Source of the DNA: Diphasiastrum complanatum
Lineage: Eukaryota > Streptophyta > Lycopodiopsida > Lycopodiales > Lycopodiaceae
Direction: 5' to 3'
DNA: 64,000 nucleotides
Assembly (NCBI GenBank): GCA_029204225.1
Contig: CM055109.1
Location: 21,260,349-21,324,348 of the forward strand
The translations under genes were made by a program, and so were the position numbers. Under the pieces are notes generated by a model. That model had not been told where the DNA came from. It searched no databases and was given only the letters and a program-made list of their open reading frames with translations. Shown here piece by piece: positions 53,721 through 64,000 of this stretch; position 1 is the first letter of the stretch, and each line of letters starts with the position of its first letter.

Positions 53721-54868
53721 ATGTGTCAACAAGATAATCAGTCAGATTTTAGTGAGATTTCATTATCGAACCTTGGATACACCGATCACTTTTCCATTGA
53801 ATGTGCTGAATGTAGCTTGGATATCAACGGAACCTATACCAGATCCGATTGAAGATGACCTCATTTCTATGAGTCATGTCTTGACTTATGATGACAATGC
53901 AGAACTTATTGATGAGCAGATTCTAAATCATATGGATCCAACCAGATTTGGAAAGCGTAATATTCCTAATGAACCAACAATAAAACTGGCCAAAGCAGTT
54001 ATATTGAAGGAAGATAGGATCACATGGTCAATGACGAAGAAACAAGCCAAGCAACATTATAATACGGTCCTAAAATGGGAAAATCCTCCTCAGAAGATTG
54101 ATTCAGAGAATGTGCCACCCTTACTGGATAAAGGCAAAAAAAAAGTCACGGATGATTCTACAAGTCAGAATTCTAGCAAGACATCATCATCTCGGAAGTC
54201 ATCACCTCCACGATCAAGTCCTGCTAAGAAGGCTAAGTGAAGATCCAAGACAAGTCTTTCGACAAAGAATAGACAGATGTTGTCCAGCATGATATGCCCG
54301 AACATTTTAAACGTTATACACTGGATGATGTGGTTATCATGTTACTTAAAGCACATCATGAACCCGAAGACCAGGTGCCAAAATCGAAAGATGTTTACGA
54401 TGGCCCAGCTAGGACATAGCCAATGAATCTTGTTGAACCAGGAGAACAAGAAAAGATTGTCCAAGTTGGATCACAACTTAATCTTGAACAATATCAAGCA
54501 ATCCGAATGTTACTTATTAAGTACCAAGATTGCTTTGTATGGACTTATCAAGATCTGAAGGGTATTTTGACGTCAGTTGTTGAACATACCATACCTTTAG
54601 TACCTGATGCAGTTCCAAAGGTTACAAAGTTCTATTGCTGTAATTCTAATGTTGCAGATCTGATAAAGAAAGAGCTTTAGAGATGGCTTGACACCGATTT
54701 CATTTATGAGATCGAACATATCGAATGGGTTTCACCGATTGTGTTCCTAAGAAGAATGAGAAATTGAGAATTTGTGTGAATCTCAAGGCTTTGAAAAAAG
54801 TGACACGGAAAGATCACTTTCTGTTACCTTTTACCAGAAGTATTTTGGATTGCCTTGTTGAAGCAGAA
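53721..54868 (+). pseudogene. Linker and reverse transcriptase start of the middle element
   Basis: 53760-54240 encodes the linker (WISTEPIPDPIEDDLIS, HMDPTRFGKRNIPNEP, KKQAKQHYNTVLKWENPP, then Ser/Lys-rich). TAG at 54417 precedes PMNLVEPGEQEK, DCFVWTYQDLKGI. Then comes the RT fingers: LIKKEL-stop-RWLDTDFIYEI, WVSPIV, and in another frame VPKKNEKLRICVNLKALKK. At 54869 the RT ends abruptly at the inner edge of the right inverted-repeat arm. Confidence 0.83.
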
Positions 54869-55447
54869 CCAATCTTGGTCGACCCATGTTTGGAATCTAC
54901 GTGTCCATGGATCGCCCAAAAGCGCAGCTCGGTAATACACACGAGCGATTGGCAGCTGATCTTCGACTTTGTCTGAAGGTAGTGCCTTATTAACGTCAAA
55001 GAATATGGATGGGAGAAAATTGTCCCATTTAGTCGATCCCCATTAGATGTTCTAAGTCCTGGGTGTAAGTGGCTGCCGCGTGGACTGTTGGATCAGGGCA
55101 ATTGATATAATGGTTTGCGAACGCGGTGAGAGCCCTTCTGGCATCTACATCTGTAGTCCACCCATATTCTAACTATATGATCAGCCAATTAAAATTTTGA
55201 AGTGTGATCTTGTCCAGAGGGGTGCCGCATTCCGCCCATTTGGATCTTCGTGTACATGGTAGGAAGTGCGCGTTCACCCGTAATTGTTGTGGACTCGTCA
55301 CGTAGGCCTTGATGGCCATAGGGTCTCTTTCGAACAACTGCTGATGCCAGGTCTGAGCTAAAAACGATATCTATCAGCCGCCTCTTGATGACTCATGGAA
55401 ATACTTTGATAGGAATTCGTTGTTTTTCTCCTCCACGGACTTGGGTC

Positions 55448-57604
55448 TTAAGAAGGCTGGGCCTCCACGGGGGTGGGGTGGGCCTTCGTGTCCATGAATT
55501 TTTGGCATGCCTTGAGGGCTTGCTTGGCTTGGGCGAGCTTGTGAGTTGCGCTTGTCCGATATTTGTTGAACTCTGCCTGGTAGCTGTTTAAGGTTTGGCT
55601 ATAAACCTGCACCTGATGCCGAAGAAGATTCATTTCTGATTGAGAAAGCGGCCTTGAGTATGGTGCAAGTTGATCTAACCAGACAAGCTTTTCATCTTGT
55701 AGGGCTTTGACCTTCGTCCCAAGGTACGTATTCTCTGCTTCCAAAAGGTTTAGTTGCACCTGGATGGGAGCAAGCCATTGGGACGCTTCAGATTGAAGCT
55801 CTCGCACCTTTGTGGAGGCCTCTATCAGCGCTTTGGAGAGGCTTTGGATATATTTGCTGAGGCTCTCCTCCTTCTACTGCAGCTTGGCAATCTCCTGGTG
55901 CCCTTCTTGTTCATGTTGGTGCGTTAGAATCAGTTCGTGCTGTAGCTTGGTGAGGTCTGCTCGCAGTTGTGTGTTACTCATCGCCAGGTGTAGTACCCTG
56001 CTTTCCAGAATGGCTTTGGCCGCTACCACATCCAAGGTGTATTTTCCCAGAGTCTGGTACGCCGTCGTTAGCTCTGTGGGAGTAGCCGGTACACTGGCAC
56101 TGATAGGGGCTTGTGTTGTATCAGCCCTGACGACTTGTAGAATATCGTCATCATTATCCTCTATCAGGTTCTCATTGGACCTGATGCCATCTGGGGTGAT
56201 AGGATCAGTTTGATCTGGCGATGGTACAAAAACTATTTGAATAAATGCGTCATCAGGCAACAGTTGGTTGCCCTAGGCAACCTTTGGTGGCGAAGCAGGT
56301 GGGGTTTGAGAAGCAACTGTGAAAACATGGGTGAGGACAGTTTGTTCAAATGAGAGGATGGGAGGAACAGAGTAAAACTGCAGGGTGGTATGGAGTATGG
56401 ACGAAGGCAAAGATGGAGCATAAAGGGTCTAGCGTGGGGGTGAAAATTTGATGACTTGCATCCACGCCAGAGTGTCTGGAGACAATTGAGAATCAGAAGG
56501 ATTGAACAGAATGGAAACAACGGTGGTGACATGAGTGATGGAGGATGCGACGGTGATGGATGGAGTAGTGGATAATAGAACAGAGATATGAATCGTATCA
56601 ATAGAGGAAACGGGGGTGGACACAGAAACAAATGTGGATGGAACAAGAAGAGAGGTAGCAACAACAAAAATTGGAGTGGGAGATTGCACGGAAGAAGAAG
56701 TGGTGGTGGTTGATGGGGTGGTTAGTGTGGTAGTGGAGGTGCGTCTTCGGGTAGCAGGTGGAGATGTGGATGTAGAGGCAGTGCCACGCATTCGTTTGCT
56801 GGCCATTGTGTTAATAACTGCAGGTTGGGAGGAGGTGGATGCTTGAGATGGCCGATAAAGGATAGTGTGTGGCACGAGGGTAGACAAAAAGGATGATCAT
56901 TGGAAACCACACACTTTTGCCTCGAGAAGTGTGTAAACAAAGTTACACAATAGGGGGCCTACTGCGATACGCTCACGATTGTTGGGTTTGATGGAGTTGG
57001 TTAGTTCATGAATAAGGAAGCTATGCCAGTCGTATGGCACAATGGAGGGGCCAAATTTTTTTCGAAAGGATTCCACTATCTGACTCAGCAACTTAGACTG
57101 AATTCTGTCCTTGCAAAATGTTGAAATAACCAGAAAGTTATTCAACAGATGCGTAGCCGTCTGAATGACGGGTTCCATAATAGCATCTATCAGGTAACCA
57201 TTGTTAGTCTGAATTGGGATTTCCGGTGCATTTTGGGTGACAAAAGGCTTGATCAAAGTTTTGGTGTGGCGATGGGAGATGGGCTGACGATCACTGGACA
57301 TAATGCCAATGGTGACCATTGAGTTTGCATTAATCCTGACCTTGTACGTGGTACCTTGGTACAGGAAGTGGAAACGAGTCTTTTTCTTGTCCCAGGTGGC
57401 GTAAGCATGAAGGGCGAGGCTCATGTTAATCTCAGAATGGAAAAGTGTCGGGTAAAAACCCATTGCTTCTAGAAGTGGGCCGACTGTTTGTAGCCATGGT
57501 TGGATCAAAGCGTCAGAGGGTAGAGGCCAAATCTGTATGGCCTCAGGGATTTCACACTGGATCATCTGTTTGGTGCCAGAGTCTTCAGAGGATGAGGAGG
57601 CCAT
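55448..57604 (-). pseudogene. Right-arm copy of the third ORF
   Basis: 57604-56897 matches the globular part of the 47750 ORF (14 substitutions in 235 residues). A TGA at about 56895 replaces a Cys codon. 56887-56429 is the Ser/Thr-rich part and reads through the left arm's 48890 stop as Trp. TAG at 56429 and at 55874 are shared with the left arm. 56260-55448 encodes the coiled coil and is cut by a ~210-bp deletion after residues corresponding to 49886. Confidence 0.75.
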
Positions 57605-58683
57605 GTTAGCAGTGATGATTAGAGGTCGAAAAAGTAGGAAAAATGGTGGAAAATGGAAAAAGGTGTAGAAACGACAGAAAACTGTGAATAACGAGTGTTG
57701 GATGACAAGAAGTGTAGTTTAGGATGCAGATCAGTATTCAGTATGATCGGATGATAGTTGATAGGAAGTTTGGTTGCAAACAAAAAACTTGGTAATTTCA
57801 GTGTAAATTTTGGCAGAGCTTCGCTAGCAAAGGTGACAAATGACTCGAATTCCGCCCTTATATAACATAATTTAGAGTGCGTATTAGGTAAAATCCACTT
57901 TCCCTTGTTCAGTTCCACCCAAATTTTGGCAGACACCTTCTTCACAAAACTATAAGACCTCAGGGAAGTCTGCGAGAGTTCAGAAGGTGATTTGACTGCT
58001 ATGCGAAGGTTCTGCGAGGGTTCAGGCTGTCTGTGAGGGTTCAACTCTCACATGAAGTGATCTCTCGCACAACTTATTTCTGTGATTGTATTTTCAAAAT
58101 CAGACCATGTAGGCAGACTAATGTCACTACTCTGATTTCATTTAGGCACCTTGCGAGGGTTGGTAAGTTGATCTTGATGCTCTGCGAGGGTTCTGAAAAT
58201 TCAACTTTTGGGAACCCTTGCACACACTAGAAAATGGTGATTCCTCCATCAGGAACTCTTGCAGAGATTTTCATGGATGCATCTGGGTTAGATCTGGTGA
58301 CTGTCCAAGTTTCAAGAGCTATCTCCCAGGGGATCTCAAAAAATCATGAAAAAGTGCTCTTTTAGAGTGTTTTTTGACGAGATCTTGAGATTTTCTGATT
58401 TTTAACTTTTGTAAACTGGTAATCAGCTTCATCCAGGCTTGTTCTCTGGAAGTTTTGATGGATACTTGATAACAGATCCCTCAGTCAATTTGATGATCTG
58501 CTTCCTTCTTGATCTTATCTGGATCTGGATCCTTCTTGGATTCTGATGGATTTCTCCGATCTTGCCAAATCTGGCTAAATCTTGATGGATCTAGCTTGAT
58601 TTGGCTTGATCTTCTTAGATCTAGCGGTGATGGCTTAGTAGATTAGCTTTTTGTAATGTTCCCCCACCAATCTGGATCTATCT

Positions 58684-58940
58684 CACTGTGGTGGCCAGTA
58701 CTTGTGCAACCGGCTACCGTTGATGGGTGTATCGAATGGTGTCCCATCTAACTTTTCTAAATTCACAGCTCCATGATTAAGAATCTCCTTGATCCGATAG
58801 GGACCTTCACCTGTGAGTTTTAATTTTCCTTTGATCGCCTTGGTTTTATACATCAGGACCAGATTTCCGGAACGAAGATCCTTCTTTGGTAACCTACAAT
58901 CATGTCAGGCCTTACGTCTTTCCTTTTCGACTGCCAGTGC
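58684..58940 (-). pseudogene. Right-arm integrase C-terminal tail
   Basis: Matches 46401-46655 (KDLRSGNLVLMYKTKAIK, SRLHKYWPPQ) with a stop replacing Trp in the KAWHDC region. The same RT-integrase deletion junction is present as in the left arm, so the deletion predates the duplication. Confidence 0.75.
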
Positions 58941-59550
58941 AGACAAAACAGTCTTTATATTCCACCAACAACGATCGTAGTCTCTTGAATTGTGTGGGTG
59001 TTAACTGCTCTCCCACATGCTCTATCTTTTCTTCTTCACCTGGCTAGGCAAGATTCATTGGCTATGTTTGCACAGGTCCCTCAAAGACTTGTTCCGCTGG
59101 TGCCTGACTTTGATCAGGTTCTCTCTGGGCTTGCAACATCATGATTACCATGTCGTCCAAGGTGTAATTCTTGAAAGTCTCAGACATCTCGTGAACTGGC
59201 GCTTGTCACGATTCCTCTTTCAGCATATGGATCTTAGCCCGACTGGTCATTTTTTGATTTTCTGTCACTTGTGTAGAAGATGACGCTGTATCTGAGTCTA
59301 TCTTGATTGACTTCAAGAAATCCAACACTTTTTTTTTACACTTTTTTGTCATTTTGGTGGATTCATCCTTGTTGTCTTTCATCGGGACTGCCGTGACATT
59401 CGCCTCATGGTTGCGAATATCAACATCCACTGTAGCTATCGCCTCTTTGGGTAGATCACTCCATCGGATCACCTGGTTGTAGCGTTGCTTCAACTGATTC
59501 TTCTTATTCGCAGTTGCCTTGGGTGGATCGATCCTTAAGACTTTCGCCAT
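58941..59550 (-). pseudogene. Right-arm linker before RT
   Basis: 59550-59206 matches 45788-46132 with few substitutions. The following T-stop-PMNLA stretch keeps the TAG at 59062-59064 seen in the left arm and the middle element. Confidence 0.75.
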
Positions 59551-59565
59551 AGTAGACTTTCATTA

Positions 59566-60463
<898 letters not shown>

Positions 60464-61453
60464 TAATGTGTGGTGGTTGAGTTGGTACTTTCTTGGTTCT
60501 GTAACGATCTGGGTCCATGTGATGTAGGACTTGTTCATCAGTCAGCTCAATCTCCTTATTATAAGTTAGAGCATGTTGCCAAGGGACTAGATCATCATCC
60601 ACTGGGTTCTCAATAGGCTCCGTTGACAGCCATGCTACGTTTATCATATTCACCCCATATGTGATTGGTGTGTCAATGGTGTAACATTTGGGTGAAGATG
60701 TACTAGGTTCTGGATCTAATTCATATTGACATGCCTGGCAGTTAATAGTTGCTAATGCATCTGTCCATATCACGACATTCATAGTGACCTCCCTTGGCTG
60801 GCCTTGGACGATAAATCGTGTGATCTATTGTGGATGATCCGTCAACAGCTTTGGGTGCAATAGGTTTCACTGCCCATGTGGTTGGATCAACCTTTACACC
60901 TTTTGGTAACTACACCTTTTGGTTTCACACAGGATTGATCTGCCAACTTGATGGCGAATCTTGATGGCTTCAACCCTTGCAAGCCCCATTTCTCATATAA
61001 AGTGGTGGAGATCAAATTGACACCCGATCCTCCATCTACCACTACTGCCTCGTCCTCGTAACTCTTGTGTTTGATGGGCAAAGTGATGCTGTGCTCCTCA
61101 CTTTCCTATGTTGCTCCGATGTGGAGGACGTTACGTGTTTCTTCATAGCCCGTACAATATATGGGCTCAGGCGCTACTGGCTCCTCATCCGCTTTGGCCC
61201 ATTCAGCTAGAAGGCTTTTTGCTTTTGGTGCAATCTGCAGTAGTTCTCCGAGTGGTAAACTAACATGGCTTGACAATAAAAGTGTGAGCCTTTCAGTGGG
61301 TGGTTCCTCGGGCTCCACCATGTGAAAAGGTGGTTCATGTTGGTGCAACCGATCATTTTGATCAGTGCGCAGTGGTGAGTCTGCTTGCAGTTCCTGTTCA
61401 ATGCCAATTGGAGGTTCCGTGGGATTAACTCTTTCTTGCTCTTTTTCCTCCAC
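60464..61453 (-). pseudogene. Right-arm protease region, internally deleted
   Basis: 61453-61106 and 61081-60887 match the left-arm spacer and protease start (VVVDGGSGVNLISTTLYEKW, FAIKLADQS). About 160 bp including the LLGRPWLR box is missing after KPKGVV. 60782-60417 matches the downstream linker. The TAG in the Trp position before ESEEHN is shared. Confidence 0.78.
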
Positions 61454-63066
61454 TTGTGCTTTCTATACTCAGTGTCTTATTTTCTGGTACTGCCTTCTTT
61501 CTTCCCTCACATTCGGATATGGCACTGAAGTTGAGAGTTGGTCGTCAGTGACCGTTGGTGGTGGTGAGGGAGCCACTTCCTTCCTCTTCTACGCTCGCGT
61601 AACAGCTAACACAGGAACGTGGAGTTGGTGTCTACCTAATGGCATCCCTGCTGGAACTGTTGGTTGCTGTATTGCAATGAAGTTAAGAGGTGCACTGGTT
61701 CCAGGTTTGAATGGACAATTCTTGTAACAGTGCCCATAACCGCATTCTTGGCAGAAGGATGTACATTGTCCCTTGTAGGGACATTCCACAATTCTGTGTC
61801 CTTCTTCGCATCCGTAGCAGCCGTAATTTCTTCCACCTTGACGCCGATTTTGAGCTGCATAGGCCACAACATATTCATTTATGGCCAGATCCATAAATGG
61901 TTCATCCGGTCTGTACCATTGTTGCTGCTCAGGTTGAGGTGGCATTTGCATCTCTGGTTCCGCTGCTGTCAGGTTTACATGGGCCACTTGTTGATTGGCT
62001 GGCCCTGGTGGAGCAGGTAAGGCCATACGCTGTGGTTAATTTGGTGCGCTATACCTTGGTGCCGCGTTGGGTGCCCCTTGATGGTAGGGATAAGAAGTCT
62101 GATAAGAACTTCTCTTCTGTTGAACACTCCGGGGATTGAACAGGCAAAATGTCGTATCGTGCGATGTTGCATGGCACAGATGGCAGAATCTATGTGTCAG
62201 TCCCAGATTTTGCTTTAGGACTGGACACTCGTACGTTGTATGGTTTTGCGTGCACACTGAACACCATACATTTTTTCGTCTTGGATACTACAGTTGGTTT
62301 GGTTCCGGTTGATGTGGCATTACTGCTACAGCTCTTTGTAAGGCTTCAGTTTCTGGTCAAACTACGCCGTAAGTTACTCCATCTGCTGTTTGGGTAATTT
62401 CGTCATTTGCTCCAACAATAGTTTTGTGGATAAAGCAGATGCGATTGATGATGATGACGTGATCGAGGGAGTAGGGGTGTGGGTCGATGGATATTTGTCG
62501 TTAGATCTCTTATCCTCTTCCATGATGGCATCTTCCATAGCTTCTTGCAAAGTAGCGTATTGCTCCCATCGTTTCAGTTCTCTTCTGATGCTTCATGGTA
62601 GTCCAGCTAGAAACCACATGATCACTGCATGATCGGGAGTAAGGACTGCACTACACTCAGATTGTAGGTGTTTGACCCATTCAATATAGTCCTTGACCCT
62701 TTCTCGTTTTCCCATCTTGACCTTGCTCAGTAGGAAAAATGGGTCTTCCAGGAACTTTCTTGGTTTAAAGCACATAATTAGTGCCATTTTAACCGCTTCC
62801 CAGGTGGATTTTTCTTTCTCTGACAGGTTGAGAATCCAATCTTGGGCCACTGCCAATAAGGACATGGGGAACATCATCAGCTTCTCTACAGGTGTCCGTT
62901 CGCCATAGATTTAACAAGCTTGCTTGCTGCTGGTTCCAGTTCTACCTCTTGTTGCATGGTTGCTAATCTGGGAAGGTGTGGTGCTTGATTTGCTATCCTT
63001 CGTGCTATTGATCGTCCCGATCTCAGATTCATCCGATGGTGGGTTCCAAAGTGATTGGATCTTGCT
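61454..63066 (-). pseudogene. Right-arm gag
   Basis: 62877-62593 encodes the capsid (MMFPMSLLAVAQDWI..., WEAVKMALIMCFKP) with the same upstream TAA as the left arm. 62257-61589 encodes the cysteine-rich modules (CTQNHTTYECP, CYGCEEGHRIVECP, CQECGYGHCYKNCP), broken by a stop near 62036. The TAG at 61589 is shared. The start corresponds to MNLRSGRS near 63030. Confidence 0.78.
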
Positions 63067-64000
63067 TATACAGTAGAATGCAGTCTGGATCTCAAGGATC
63101 TGCTCGATCTGATCAGCCGGAAGTGAATTTTAGACCTTTTACGGTGATTTTTTCTTGATAAATTTTTACTCCTTGCACTGATTAATCTGAAAAATTGACG
63201 GTAGCTGGATCTGATGCAGATATTTCCACTGATCTGGTCTGCGAGGGTTCTCTTGTGCAAGGGTTGGTTGTGCGAGGGTTCTTTAGTTATTTTTGTAGAT
63301 AAAAGCCCTGATATCTCTTTGATCTTTGGAAAGTAACTCTCGCAAGGCTCATAGTAGCTAGATTTGGGTCAGATCTCACTATAGAATTCTCTTCGAGAGT
63401 TAACTCTTGCAAGAAGTGAGAATTTCACTGTCTACGAGGGTTCAAAACCACTTTTTTGGCTTGATCTTCACCAAATCTCAAAACTAACTCTCACAGGCTT
63501 CATCACTGATGGAAATGATCATTCTGAATCGATTGAGAGAGTTTGCGAGAGTTCTTACTAGAAGAATTTGTTGGATCTTCACTTTTTAGTGATTTTCTTA
63601 GCACTTAGACCCAATTTTCTGATCACAGGAATCAAAATAACCCTTGTGAGTTTTCTATGTCCTGGTCTCCCTGAGATGGAACTTCAGAATCCTCTGCGAG
63701 AGTTCTTGCCCACTGAAACTAAAAATTTTGCTGTCTGCGAGGGTTCACTGGTACTCTCGCACAGACACTTAGACATCAAACTAACTCTCGCAAGTTTTTT
63801 TGTGTCTTGGTCTCACTTAGATGGAACTTCAGCGGGCTCTGCGAGAGTTCTTATGAAGATTTGAATTTTTTTGGCTTTTTTCAAGGGTTTTTTGAATTTT
63901 TTATGATTTTTCTCTGATTTTTACAATCTTCTTGGAACTAACTCTCGCAGGCTTCTATGCAGGTCTGGGACAGTACCCTGGAGCTGCTGCCAATCATACA
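63067..64000 (-). other. Right-arm leader with TGCGAGAGTT motif
   Basis: Reverse complement of the 40792-41740 leader, with the same dispersed GCGAGAGTT/GCGAGGGTT words. It is cut by the end of the window before the primer-binding site. Confidence 0.8.

Overview
The window comes from a nuclear genome rich in retrotransposons, most probably a land plant. Many Ty1/copia elements carry primer-binding sites matching initiator tRNA-Met (TGGTATCAGAGC type). Ty3-type elements carry the plant TGGCGTCGTTGCCGGGGA primer site (Athila/Tat style). TA-flanked inverted-repeat transposons and long microsatellites are present, and nothing bacterial (operons, Shine-Dalgarno sites) is seen. The species cannot be named. 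A beta-class DNA amino-methyltransferase fragment at 34 kb is unusual for a flowering plant and hints, by inference only, at a non-flowering lineage.

Layout. 0-11.2 kb: truncated copia copies on both strands, a MITE at 718-1086, and an unexplained AT-rich stretch at 3.7-5.8 kb. 11.2-14.6 kb: minus-strand copia element with an intact 712-codon gag-protease-integrase frame but no reverse transcriptase. 14.8-21.5 kb: decayed minus-strand copia element between two 1.5-kb LTRs. 22.9-32.3 kb: nested copia elements. A plus-strand integrase/RT frame is split by a complete minus-strand element (25754-31564, 5-bp target duplication GAAGA) whose RT core has been replaced by about 0.9 kb of unrelated sequence.

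32.3-40.0 kb is the least ordinary part. A minus-strand methyltransferase fragment with a likely intron (33764-34494) and a plus-strand Ser-rich/basic gene (35876 on) diverge from a 0.5-kb array of 19-bp palindromes phased at about 41 bp. Nine of the units form an exactly registered 372-bp mirror structure. Downstream lie a second decayed intron-bearing gene of unknown family and a roughly 300-bp long-arm hairpin.

40.0-64.0 kb: a giant inverted repeat. A Ty3-type deletion derivative (40792-50712) is repeated in inverse orientation at 54869-64000 and runs off the window. The arms flank part of a diverged relative (51243-54868) that itself carries a second MITE copy. The arms contain gag, protease, a TA-flanked foldback transposon with C23, (CT)51 and G32 tracts, an integrase tail and a long coiled-coil third ORF, but no RT or integrase core. 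Arm proteins differ (14 of 235 residues in the best stretch), yet several nonsense codons are shared.

Almost every coding sequence is broken, often by CAG-to-TAG, CGA-to-TGA or TGG-to-TAG changes, as expected for heavily methylated silent repeats. The copia integrase-type frame at 11165-13303 is the only long intact one. No confident host housekeeping gene, tRNA or rRNA was found.
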